Shown here: piece after piece, positions 23,217 through 32,400 of the stretch | Layout: each line of letters begins with the position of its first letter | Numbering within the stretch: the first letter of the stretch is position 1 | Assembly (NCBI GenBank): GCA_963663245.1 | Contig: OY760143.1 | Location: 1,116,001 to 1,180,000, forward strand | Direction of reading: 5' to 3' | DNA: 64,000 nt | Origin: JAFGVL01 sp963663245 | GTDB taxonomy: Bacteria; Bacteroidota; Bacteroidia; Bacteroidales; Paludibacteraceae | Notes under the pieces: generated by a model | Database searches by the model: none | What the model saw: the letters and a program-made list of their open reading frames with translations, nothing else | What the model was told of the DNA's origin: nothing | Made by a program: the position numbers and the translations under genes

Positions 23217-25415
23217 TTAATGTGTATTATGTTTTTTATTGGTTTCTTTTGCTGGAATATTCCATCTTAAACCAGCATATATCTTTCTTCCATGTATTGG
23301 ACCCCAAACCATTGAAGCATCAAAATCCGTACTTGTTGGGTTAGCTACGTCAATAATTGGGTCTTTTTGTATAAAGTTACTTAAGTTTTCACTCCCTAGG
23401 TATATCGACCATGTGCGAAAATACTTCGTGACTTGTGCATTGATAATAGTGTATGGTTTAAATTCCGTAGCCCATTTAGGATTATTTGTGTCTGGGTCGG
23501 GAAGTCGACCTCCACCATTAAATAACGCTGTTAAATCAAATTGCCATTTTTTAAGCTTTGTTTGATAAGAAGAGGTGATTAAGCTCTTGTATCTATTTGT
23601 CAATGGTTTTTCTCGGAGCTTCCCATTAATAGTTGCTTTAGAATCAGTGATTCGGTGAGCTGCCGTTATACTCCAGCCTCTTAGTAGTTCATAGCTAGCT
23701 TCAATTTGATAGCTTTTGGAATATGACCCATTGCTTACGTTAATAATATTTACTGCATGGGGGTCAGTGTCTAAATCACTTACTACTTGACTTAAGAAGT
23801 TGGTGAAGAAAAATTCTCCTTGGATGTTAAGCTCTTTATTAAATAAAGGAATATGCCCGGTTGCCGTTACACCATAATTCCACGCTTCCTCTTGTTGTAG
23901 TTTAGTAGATATATTAATGTCTCTACTACTGGCTAATAGAAAACTATTTTCAGCTAAAACATTTGGAGTTCTAAACCCTTTTCCTGCTGAGACTCTTAAA
24001 TTAAAACTTTCAGCTACATTATACTTTATATGTACTCGTGGTGTGTAAAACATACCGTATAAGGAGCTTTTGTCTGCTCTAATTCCAGCTAATACAATGT
24101 ATTTGTCATTATGGTTAAATGTGTACTCTGCAAAAATGCCCGGAGTTGACTCATTGTTATTAATAGGAATAGCATTTAGATATTCATTGTAATTGTCATA
24201 TGTCCAGCTAGAGCCTAATGATAATTTGTGTTTTTTAGAAAACCCCGTATCATATATTAAGTTGGCATACCAGTTCTCTTGATCTCCATTGTAGTTTTTA
24301 ATTCCAAATTGAGAATTGTTCTCATGTAGACTTCCACTAAGTATTAAAGCTACACTACTTTCATTTTTGTCGTCAAATAAGAATCCGTTTTTAGCAAAAA
24401 ACTCATACCGTTTACTATCAATATTTATTGTGTATGGATTATTTATTTTACTTAATTGACCACCTATTCTATTCTCATTTAGGAAACGCAAAGAAGTGTG
24501 TAGGAAATAATTGTTCTTAAAGTATTTCCAGTTGTTCATTATATTTTGCTGGCGAACCATTGGTTGATCCATAAACCCATCTTTGTTAGAGTCTAACTCC
24601 TGAATTTCGTCTTCTATATGAGCTAGGACAACAGTTGAAAGGTATTTGTTTATTGCTATGGCAGAGTTAATATTACCTTCTAATCTACCAGCATCATTTG
24701 CATAAACATTAATTCCCAGTCTATCACTTTTGTCAGGTTTTAGATATTCAATATTAATTTGACCTGTAACAGATTCGTATCCGTTTTTAACAGAGGCTGT
24801 TCCTTTTGATATCTGTATGCCTTCCATCCATGGTCCGGGGGTATAGCCTAAGCCATATGGAGCCGCTATTCCTCTTAGTGTAGGAACGTTTTCATGCAGC
24901 ATTTGAACATAAATTCCAGCTAGTCCTAAGAGTTTAATTTGTTTGGCTCCAGTAGCTGCATCGCTGTACGAAACATCAACAGATGGATTTGTTTCAAAGC
25001 TCTCAGATAAATTGCAACAAGCTGCTTTTCTTAATTCTCCGCTAGTGATGTTTTGTAAGTTAGTGATAGAATTTCTATCGTAAGACGAACCAGGGGTAGA
25101 GGTAGAGACAACAAGGTCTGATAACTCAACACCTGTTTTAAGCGTGATGTTTAATTGTGTAACTCCTTTGGGGATAGTAACTGTGTCAGGGTTGTATCCT
25201 ACTGCAGATACAATTAATTTATAGTAGGCTCCATCTCTCACGAGATTAAACTCTCCATCTTTATTGCTAATAGTACCACTATTTGTCCCTTTAAGGAAAA
25301 TAGAAGCACCGATTATAGCCTGTTTATTTTCATCTATTATATGGCCACTTATATTTTGTCCATATATAGGTATCTGGCTTATTAGTATAAATAAGCAAAT
25401 AATATATTTTTTCAT
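23217..25415 (-). CDS. TonB-dependent outer-membrane receptor, probably metal-related
   Basis: A 732-residue protein: signal peptide to residue 19, a carboxypeptidase-D-like regulatory domain (about 20-92: NISGHIIDENKQAIIGASIFLKGTNSGTISNKDGEF), a plug (about 105-220), then a 22-strand barrel ending NLSNFIQKDP... GRKIYAGLRWNI. At the plug entry is the motif KAACCNLSESFETNPSVDVSYSDA, with Cys133-Cys134, a feature of a receptor family often found beside HMA and copper genes. It is not SusC-like, and no SusD is present. The neighbours (Cys-rich protein upstream, HMA protein downstream) point to uptake of a metal or metal complex; the ligand is inferred, not shown. Confidence 0.92.
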   Translation of the reverse strand: MKKYIICLFILISQIPIYGQNISGHIIDENKQAIIGASIFLKGTNSGTISNKDGEFNLVRDGAYYKLIVSAVGYNPDTVTIPKGVTQLNITLKTGVELSDLVVSTSTPGSSYDRNSITNLQNITSGELRKAACCNLSESFETNPSVDVSYSDAATGAKQIKLLGLAGIYVQMLHENVPTLRGIAAPYGLGYTPGPWMEGIQISKGTASVKNGYESVTGQINIEYLKPDKSDRLGINVYANDAGRLEGNINSAIAINKYLSTVVLAHIEDEIQELDSNKDGFMDQPMVRQQNIMNNWKYFKNNYFLHTSLRFLNENRIGGQLSKINNPYTINIDSKRYEFFAKNGFLFDDKNESSVALILSGSLHENNSQFGIKNYNGDQENWYANLIYDTGFSKKHKLSLGSSWTYDNYNEYLNAIPINNNESTPGIFAEYTFNHNDKYIVLAGIRADKSSLYGMFYTPRVHIKYNVAESFNLRVSAGKGFRTPNVLAENSFLLASSRDINISTKLQQEEAWNYGVTATGHIPLFNKELNIQGEFFFTNFLSQVVSDLDTDPHAVNIINVSNGSYSKSYQIEASYELLRGWSITAAHRITDSKATINGKLREKPLTNRYKSLITSSYQTKLKKWQFDLTALFNGGGRLPDPDTNNPKWATEFKPYTIINAQVTKYFRTWSIYLGSENLSNFIQKDPIIDVANPTSTDFDASMVWGPIHGRKIYAGLRWNIPAKETNKKHNTH

Positions 25416-25498
25416 TTTTCATATTTTTAATTATTAAACATAATAATCCTATTGGTTTGACTTAGTATAATCAAACAATAGAAGCTAATAATTAAAAA

Positions 25499-25948
25499 TC
25501 ACAGGCGTAGTACACAGTTGGAACGAAGCATTGTCCTCCCCGCAAGAGGGAGAGGATGGTCCGGAGGGTGTATGGTTTTACTAGAAATAGTTGATTTGTT
25601 ATAATAAACTAAAAAGTAGTTGGCTAAAAGAGTAATGCAATTAATGTGCTTAGGTGAGAAATTTTGACCTTCAGTAGATATAATAGAATCATCTACTTTT
25701 AGGTGGATAATTTCACAACTTTTGTGTTTGTGTTCATCTGTGTTGCAGGATGAGCTAGGTTTTTCTTTGTGTTCAGAAGAACAGCATGTAGTTGCTGAGT
25801 TGTGACATGGCTTTTTAACAAGAGCTTCAATTCCATTTGACTCGCAAGTTCCACAGCAAAATGTTGCTAGGTTGTACCCACATGCAGCATATAAAAATAA
25901 TGCTGATAGTACGGAAATTAGACCATATTTAAGCCAGTTTTTAACCAT
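25499..25948 (-). CDS. Small Cys/His-rich exported protein of the metal operon
   Basis: A 149-residue protein with a hydrophobic N-terminal helix (residues 8-25, ALFLYAACGYNLATFCCGTC), then clustered thiols and histidines: FCCGTC, KKPCHNSATTCCSSEHKEK, SSSCNTDEHKHKSC. The C-terminus PPDHPLPLAGRTMLRSNCVLRL is Pro/Arg-rich. It resembles the small HYC_CC_PP-type proteins that precede TonB receptors in Bacteroidota, but I cannot confirm the family. A metal-binding or sensing role is inferred. It is the first gene of the unit, 83 bp before the receptor. The -7 box ends 4 nt before the ATG, predicting a leaderless transcript. Confidence 0.7.
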   Translation of the reverse strand: MVKNWLKYGLISVLSALFLYAACGYNLATFCCGTCESNGIEALVKKPCHNSATTCCSSEHKEKPSSSCNTDEHKHKSCEIIHLKVDDSIISTEGQNFSPKHINCITLLANYFLVYYNKSTISSKTIHPPDHPLPLAGRTMLRSNCVLRL

Positions 25949-25952
25949 AGAA

Positions 25953-25960
25953 CAAATTTA
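25953..25960 (-). promoter_or_regulatory. Predicted -7 box of the metal operon, leaderless
   Basis: TAAATTTG on the minus strand ends 4 nt upstream of the start codon at 25948. With rnpB spacing the transcript would begin at the A of ATG. Confidence 0.5.
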
Positions 25961-26053
25961 CAAAAAAAATAGCGATTTATTCTATAACAATAACTGTAAA
26001 GTAAAAGTTTTTTGTTAAACTTGCATTAACAAACTTTTTAATGTGAAAAACAA

Positions 26054-26869
26054 ATGAAAAGATTATTAGTCAGTTTATTAACAGTTTTCGTAATGCTTGT
26101 ATTTTTTTACTCATGTAAGAAAAATTCATCATTAGAGTTTCAAAAAGTAGATTACACAAAGATACTTCGTTCTTTAGATGCTGGAGACTCCGTAAATGGT
26201 TATTGTAAGGTTGATATACAATTCTTAAAACCAGTTGCTGGTGTAAATGAAGAAGTGCTTAGTAAATTACAGCAACAATTAATGGTGTATGCTTTTGATT
26301 CTTCGTACATAAATTATGACGCTCAATTAGCTGTAGATACTTTTATTTCAGGAACTTTTGATGCTTATGCAAAACACTTAAAAATAAGAGCTAAAAGGCC
26401 CGGTAGTGATATGAATAATGAAGAGTGGTCTATGAATACTGTAATTTTATTTAATGATATGGGTATCCTTTCTTACGAATTATCTAGATATACTAAGCTG
26501 GGTAAATTTTTAGTAATGAATAATACGCAGTATTTGGTATTTGATTTAGGAACAGGAAGAAAAATTATTCAGAGAGATATATTTGAAGAAGGATTTGAGC
26601 CTAGAGTCTCTGAGTTGTTGAAAGAACAAATTATGATAGATAATGGTTTTGATAGCGAAGAACAGATGATAAATAATGGTTATTTCTTTGCCATGAATAT
26701 TATGCCTAACGAGAACTTTAGTGTTACGGAAGAAGGTATTTCATATGTGTTTAATCCAGATGAAATTGCCGTATACTCATTAGGTCAAACAGAAGTGTTG
26801 TTGTCATATAATGCATTAGCATCTGTTCTCAAAAAAGAAAGTCCAATCGCTAAATTGTTTGTGAAATAA
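26054..26869 (+). CDS. Lipoprotein with DUF4163/DUF3298 (RsiV-like) domains
   Basis: A 271-residue outer- or inner-membrane-anchored lipoprotein: the lipobox FFYSC puts the lipidated Cys at residue 21. The region about 75-165 resembles DUF4163, and the C-terminal part DUF3298, with the diagnostic YVFNPDEIAVYSLGQTEVLLSYNAL near the end. In RsiV-type proteins this pair of domains binds lysozyme, but most Bacteroidota copies have no known ligand. The rsmG ATG begins 3 nt after the stop, so the two are probably co-transcribed. Confidence 0.8.
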   Translation: MKRLLVSLLTVFVMLVFFYSCKKNSSLEFQKVDYTKILRSLDAGDSVNGYCKVDIQFLKPVAGVNEEVLSKLQQQLMVYAFDSSYINYDAQLAVDTFISGTFDAYAKHLKIRAKRPGSDMNNEEWSMNTVILFNDMGILSYELSRYTKLGKFLVMNNTQYLVFDLGTGRKIIQRDIFEEGFEPRVSELLKEQIMIDNGFDSEEQMINNGYFFAMNIMPNENFSVTEEGISYVFNPDEIAVYSLGQTEVLLSYNALASVLKKESPIAKLFVK

Positions 26870-26871
26870 CA

Positions 26872-27492
26872 ATGGATAGCATACTAAAGTACTTCTTACA
26901 CCTCACCAATAAACAAAAGGAGCAGTTTCAAGCACTGTACGATTTGTATGTTGACTGGAATAGCAAAATTAATGTTATCTCCCGTAAAGATATTGAGAAC
27001 TTATACATACACCATGTTTTACATTCTTTAGCAATTGCTAATGTGTTGAACTTTAAGCAAGGATCTACTGTTATAGATGTTGGATGTGGGGGTGGATTTC
27101 CAGGTATCCCTTTGGCAATACTTTTTCCAGATGTGCGTTTTCATTTAGTAGATTCTATAGGAAAAAAGATTAAAGTATGTACAGAAATTTCTTCTGCTAT
27201 AGGGCTAAAAAATATAAGTTTTAAGCATACCAGAATAGAAGAGGAAAAAGGAAAGTTTGATTTTGTAATTAGTAGAGCTGTAATGCCATTAGGTGATTTA
27301 GTTCGATTAAGCAAAAAAAACATCAAACTACAACAAAAAAATGCTATCCCTAATGGCTTGATATGCCTAAAAGGAGGTGAGCTCGAACGAGAAATCAAAG
27401 CTTATAAAAAGAAAGCTATGATGTATAACATATCCGAATGGTTCGATGAAGCGTTTTTTGAAACCAAGAAAGTGGTATATTTGCCTTTGTAA
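26872..27492 (+). CDS. rsmG: 16S rRNA (guanine527-N7)-methyltransferase RsmG
   Basis: Methylates N7 of G527 in 16S rRNA using SAM. 206 residues, standard length. The SAM-binding motif is VIDVGCGGGFPGIPLAI (about residues 65-81), followed by FHLVDSIGKKIKVCTEI (motif II) and FDFVISRAVMPLGDLVRLSK, which contains the conserved SRA. The N-terminal block LYVDWNSKINVISRKDIENLYIHHVLHSLAI is specific for the family. Loss of RsmG gives low-level streptomycin resistance in other bacteria. Confidence 0.96.
   Translation: MDSILKYFLHLTNKQKEQFQALYDLYVDWNSKINVISRKDIENLYIHHVLHSLAIANVLNFKQGSTVIDVGCGGGFPGIPLAILFPDVRFHLVDSIGKKIKVCTEISSAIGLKNISFKHTRIEEEKGKFDFVISRAVMPLGDLVRLSKKNIKLQQKNAIPNGLICLKGGELEREIKAYKKKAMMYNISEWFDEAFFETKKVVYLPL
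27476..27483 (+). promoter_or_regulatory. Possible -7 box inside the rsmG 3' end
   Basis: TATATTTG lies 55 bp before the next ATG (27539) and overlaps the last codons of rsmG. A TTG at 27458-27460 is only 15 nt upstream. Confidence 0.35.
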
Positions 27493-27538
27493 ATATTTTC
27501 TTAGGTTTTTTAAATTGTGATTTAATAATTCTTCCAGT

Positions 27539-28195
27539 ATGAAAAAAACATTACTTAGCTTATTCTTAATTGTTGCTTGTTCAGTCGCATATTCTCAAAT
27601 AACTTATAATGTAAAGGCAGGAATTTTATACCCCAGATTAAGCACCATATTTTTAGGGGATGAAAAAATAAGCTTCTACCCTGAAGTTGGAGCTACGTTT
27701 AAAATTAATCAAAGAGCATGTTTTAGTGCTGGTTTAGGGTTGAAGAGTATTGTAGCAACGCAAGAAGATGGGACTGGTACTATAGATAAATATGGAACTA
27801 ACGCAAGTGGAGATACAATTTTTTTAGGGAGTACTCCAATAACAGAATCTGTTAAATCAACTCTTACTTATTTATCAATACCTTTGTATTTTAGTTATGT
27901 CTTTGATTCTAGATATAGTAGAAGTAATAGATATGTTGCATTTGACTTAGGGCTTCAACCGAATATTAATGTTTTTTCAAAGATTGAAGGGAATTTATCC
28001 TTTGATAAAGAAGATGTTAATCCATTTGTAGCAGATATAATATTTGGAATTAGAGTTGGAGCAACGATGCTAAGAGATAGAGAGGTCGAGTTTGGCTTTC
28101 GTTATTGTAGAGGACTACAGGATTTAGTTGATGGGCTTGAGTTAATGTCTGATGCTGTAGCTCTTACTGTAGGAATGAATTTTAATCGTTACTAG
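27539..28195 (+). CDS. Outer-membrane beta-barrel protein (PorT-like family)
   Basis: A 218-residue protein with signal peptide MKKTLLSLFLIVACSVAYS and eight or so amphipathic strands: YPEVGATFKINQRACFSAGLGLKSI, LTYLSIPLYFSYVF, VAFDLGLQPNINVF, VEFGFRYCRGLQDL and AVALTVGMNFNRY at the C-terminus. This is the arrangement of small PorT/OmpW-like barrels common in Bacteroidota. The role is unknown. The MBL hydrolase begins 9 bp after the stop, suggesting co-transcription. Confidence 0.78.
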   Translation: MKKTLLSLFLIVACSVAYSQITYNVKAGILYPRLSTIFLGDEKISFYPEVGATFKINQRACFSAGLGLKSIVATQEDGTGTIDKYGTNASGDTIFLGSTPITESVKSTLTYLSIPLYFSYVFDSRYSRSNRYVAFDLGLQPNINVFSKIEGNLSFDKEDVNPFVADIIFGIRVGATMLRDREVEFGFRYCRGLQDLVDGLELMSDAVALTVGMNFNRY

Positions 28196-28204
28196 TATAT
28201 TTTT

Positions 28205-28840
28205 ATGTTTATAAAAGTTTTCACATTTAATCCGATACAAGAAAACACCTACCTTTTATATGATGAGACGAATGAGTGTATTATTATTGATGCAGGATGT
28301 TTGTTTCCGTTTGAAGAAGAAGAGGTAGTTGCATTTATCGAAGAAAATAATTTAACTCTTAAACGAGTTATTAATACGCATTGTCACTTTGATCATATTT
28401 TTGGCAATGCTTTTATAGCAAAGAAATATGGCGTATTGCCTGAAGCTCATCAAGACGATGAGTTTTTTATTGCATTAATTGAAGAGACTGTACGTTCATA
28501 TGGTTTTCAATTTGAAGTTACTCCTCAGGCATTGACTGCACACATTAAAGAGGGAGATGTTGTTAGTTTTGGTAATGCTAACTTAGAGGCAATACTTGTA
28601 CCAGGGCATTCTCCGGGAAGTTTGTGTTTTTATAATAAAGAAAATGCAGTGTTGATATCAGGGGATGTGCTTTTTAAAGATAGTATAGGTAGAAGTGATT
28701 TTAGAGGAGGAGATTATGCTACTCTTGTTAATGGAATTACAAAGAAGCTACTAGTTTTACCAGGAGAAACCGTTGTGTATCCAGGACATGGTGGAACAAC
28801 TACTATTGCTTATGAAAAACAAAACAACCCTTATTTATAA
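28205..28840 (+). CDS. Metallo-beta-lactamase-fold hydrolase (glyoxalase II-like)
   Basis: A 211-residue cytoplasmic Zn-dependent hydrolase. Metal ligands: NTHCHFDHIFGN (HxHxDH motif), the next His in VPGHSPGSLCFY, Asp in LISGDVLFKDSIGRSDF and the last His in VYPGHGGTT. The GRSDFRGGD block is typical of the short glyoxalase II-like or YcbL-like proteins, which lack the C-terminal helical domain of true GloB. The likely substrates are thioesters such as S-lactoylglutathione analogues, not proven. Confidence 0.92.
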   Translation: MFIKVFTFNPIQENTYLLYDETNECIIIDAGCLFPFEEEEVVAFIEENNLTLKRVINTHCHFDHIFGNAFIAKKYGVLPEAHQDDEFFIALIEETVRSYGFQFEVTPQALTAHIKEGDVVSFGNANLEAILVPGHSPGSLCFYNKENAVLISGDVLFKDSIGRSDFRGGDYATLVNGITKKLLVLPGETVVYPGHGGTTTIAYEKQNNPYL

Positions 28841-28865
28841 AAAGATTATTTAAATATTATCAGAT

Positions 28866-29207
28866 ATGAAAACGAAACGAATATTAACATTGCTTTTTGT
28901 TGGCTTACTTACCATAATGCTTTTTGCAGGTAAAAAAACTATTACTTTTAATGTGATGGTAGCAGATAAGGCCAAAAAAGTAGTGATGAAGAAAATTAAA
29001 AAACAAAAAGGAGTGTATTCTGTAAAAACAGATAAGAAAATGGGCTCTGTAATTGTTGAGTACAACGATAAAAAAACAAACATAAACACTATTGCAGGAG
29101 TTTTTGAAAGCTCAGGAGTTTATGCTTCGCCAGTTGGTCAAAATTGTGCGAATAAACCAGGAGGGTGTTTAAATAATAAACCTACAACTAATAATACTAT
29201 GCGTTAG
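28866..29207 (+). CDS. Exported HMA-like protein without the CxxC site
   Basis: A 113-residue protein: signal peptide to about residue 21, then a domain with the length and pattern of HMA (KTITFNVMVADKAKKVVMKKIKKQKGVYSVKTDKKMGSVIVEYNDKKTNINTIAGVFESSGVYA). Where metal-binding HMA proteins have MxCxxC it has MVADKAKK. Instead, two cysteines sit in the tail, CANKPGGC. It may be a degenerate metallochaperone or a scaffold. It is downstream of the MBL hydrolase by 25 bp and ends before a 13-bp hairpin. Compare the two CxxC-bearing paralogues at 22289 and 22806. Confidence 0.68.
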   Translation: MKTKRILTLLFVGLLTIMLFAGKKTITFNVMVADKAKKVVMKKIKKQKGVYSVKTDKKMGSVIVEYNDKKTNINTIAGVFESSGVYASPVGQNCANKPGGCLNNKPTTNNTMR

Positions 29208-29233
29208 TAAAAATCTGTATGATAAGAGATAAT

Positions 29234-29270
29234 AACAGCCTTATTCTTAATTGAATAAGGCTGTTGGTGT
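29234..29270 (+). terminator. Hairpin after the HMA-like gene
   Basis: AACAGCCTTATTC pairs over 13 bp with its complement around TTAATT. The T tract is interrupted (GGTGTTTTT), so efficiency is uncertain. Confidence 0.65.
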
Positions 29271-29309
29271 TTTTAGAATTTATTATACCATAAAATAGCC
29301 CCTTTATAA

Positions 29310-29341
29310 TTGGGGTTTTATCAAATAGTTTTGTAGATTTG
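29310..29341 (+). promoter_or_regulatory. Promoter of nifJ with two adjacent -7 boxes
   Basis: TAGTTTTG (29326-29333) and TAGATTTG (29334-29341) abut. A TTG at 29310-29312 is 21 nt from the second, the better pair. The leader is about 120 nt and contains a small stem (GATTTTA/TAAAATC, 29371-29393). Confidence 0.6.
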
Positions 29342-29464
29342 TGCTCCTTTTTAAAAAAGTAAATAAGGTTGATTTTAAAGCATTTGTAAAATCAGGAACT
29401 AATTCTACTCTTTTAAAAAATCATTCGAGAAAATAATTTTTAAATCAAATAAATATTACTAACA

Positions 29465-32400
29465 ATGGCAAAAGAAAAAAAATTCTTAACCTGTGATGGT
29501 AACCAAGCTGCAGCACATATTGCATATATGTTTACTGAAGTAGCAGCAATTTACCCAATCACTCCATCGTCAACAATGGCGGAATATGTAGATGAATGGG
29601 CTGCAAATGGGCTTAAAAACGCTTTTGGTGAAACAGTTAAAGTAGAAGAAATGCAATCTGAAGGTGGTGCCGCAGGTACTATGCACGGAGCATTACAAGT
29701 AGGAACACTTTCAAATACTTTTACAGCCTCTCAAGGTTTATTATTGATGATTCCTAATATGTATAAGGTAGCTGGAGAGTTACTTCCAGGTGTTTATCAT
29801 GTTTCGGCTCGTGCATTAGCATCAGCAGCATTATCTATCTTTGGTGATCACCAAGATGTGATGGCTGTGCGTCAAACAGGATGTGCTTTATTTGCAACAG
29901 GGTCGGTACAAGAAGTAATGGATTTAGCAGCAGTAGCACACTTAGCTTCTATTAAATCAAGAATCCCATTTGTACATTTCTTTGATGGATTCCGTACTTC
30001 TCATGAAATACAGAAAATTGAGTCTTTATCTACAGAAGAGTTAGCTCCATTAGTAGATCAAAAAGCATTGGCTGAATTTCGCGCTCGCGCATTGAACCCA
30101 GAGCACCCAGTTGCTCGTGGAACTGCTCAAAACTCAGATATATATTTCCAATCACGTGAAGCATGTAACCCATTTTACGATAATGTTATTGATGATGTAG
30201 ATCACTATATCAAAGAAATTAATAAAATTACTGGTCGGAACTATGGTTTATTTGATTATTATGGTGCTCCAGATGCTGAACGCGTAATTATTGCAATGGG
30301 ATCTGGTACAGAAGCTATTCGTGAAGGTATTGACGTTTTAATGGAAAAGGGAGAAAAAGTTGGAATGGTAGCCGTTCACTTATATCGTCCTTTCTCAGCG
30401 AAACATTTCTTAGCAGCTGTTCCTGATTCAGTAAAACAAATTGCGGTATTGGATCGTACAAAAGAACCAGGATCAACAGGTGAGCCATTGTATTTAGATG
30501 TAAAAGATTGTTTCTATGGAAAACCTAATGCTCCCGTTATTGTAGGAGGTCGTTTTGGTTTGGCTTCTAAAGATTTTACGCCAGCATCGGTTTTGTCTGT
30601 GTTTGAAAATTTACAGTTGCCAGAACCAAAAAATCATTTCACTGTTGGTATTGTTGATGACGTTACATTTACATCTCTTCCAATTAAAGAAGAAATTGAA
30701 TTGCCAAATTCACCTTATGAGGCAAAATTTTATGGTCTTGGTGCTGATGGTACTGTAGGTGCAAATAAAAACTCGATTAAGATTATTGGTGATAATACGG
30801 ATAAACACTGTCAAGCATATTTTGCATACGATTCAAAGAAATCAGGTGGTTTCACTTGTTCTCATCTTCGTTTTGGTGATAACCCAATCCGTTCTACTTA
30901 TTTAGTAAACACGCCAAACTTCGTAGCATGCCACGTACAAGCATACTTACGTTTGTATGATGTGACGAAAGGGTTGAAAAAGAATGGTACATTCTTATTA
31001 AACACAGTTTGGTCGGTAGAAGATGTGAAGAAAAACCTTCCTGACAATGTAAAGAAATATTTAGCGGAAAATAATATAACTATGTATATTATTGATGCAA
31101 CTAATATTGCTCAAGAAATTGGATTAGGAAATAGAACTAATACAATTTTACAATCGGCATTCTTTAAAATTACAGAAGTAATTCCTTACGAACAAGCTGT
31201 AGATCAAATGAAGAAATTCATTGTGAAATCTTACGGTAGTAAAGGAGATAAGATTGTAAATATGAATTATGCTGCTGTTGATAAAGGTGGAGATATTGTC
31301 AAAATTGATATTCCAGCAGAGTGGGCTTCTATTCAATTGAAGGATGAGGTTTCATCTTCTGATGATGTGCCAGCATTTATTAAAGATGTATGTAGTCCAG
31401 TAAATGCACAAGCGGGAGATGATCTTCCGGTTTCTGCATTTAAAGGTCGTGAAGATGGTACATGGGATGAAGGTACATCTAAATATGAAAAACGTGGTGT
31501 TGCAGCATTTGTTCCTGTTTGGGATCCATCAAAATGTATTCAATGTAACCAATGTGCTTATGTTTGTCCTCACGCGGCTATTCGTCCGTTTGTATTAGAT
31601 GCAGACGAACAAGCGAAAGCTCCTGCAGGTTTCGAAACATTAAAAGCTAATGGTAAAGCATTTGACGGTATGCAGTTCCGTATTCAAGTTGATGTACTTG
31701 ACTGTATGGGTTGTGGTAACTGTCCAGATGTTTGTCCAGGAAACAAAGAAGGTAAAGCATTGAAATTGGTTCCAATCGAATCACAAATGCCAAATCAAGA
31801 TAACTGGGATTTCTGTGTGAAAGAAGTTAGTTCTAAACAGAACTTAGTTGATACAAAAGTAAATGTGAAAAACTCACAGTTCGCAACACCATTGTTTGAG
31901 TTCTCTGGAGCTTGTGCTGGTTGTGGTGAAACACCTTATGTGAAGTTAGTTTCTCAATTATACGGAGAAGATCAAATTATTGCTAATGCAACAGGTTGTT
32001 CTTCTATCTATTCTGGTTCTGCTCCATCTACTCCTTATACTAAAGGTGTTACTGGTAGAGGTCCAGCATGGGGTAATTCACTATTCGAAGATAATGCTGA
32101 ATTTGGTTTAGGTATGAATATCGGGATGGAGAAAATGCGTGACCGTGTTGAACGTTTAATGAAAGAAGGTTTAGATTGTTCTGATTGTTCTGCTGATATG
32201 AAAACATTGTTTACACAATGGATTGAAAACAGAGATAGTACAGTTGTTACTCGTGAAGTTAATGATAAATTAATGCCTCTTATTTCAGCTTGTAACTGTA
32301 GCGTATGTAAACAACTCGTTCCATTGCAACAATACTTTGTAAAAAAATCACATTGGATGATTGGTGGTGACGGTTGGGCTTATGATATCGGTTATGGTGG

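Noticed and set aside
29342..29464. Riboswitch in the 120-nt nifJ leader
   Set aside because: Only a 7-bp AT-rich stem is present; no known aptamer core or terminator switch can be drawn.
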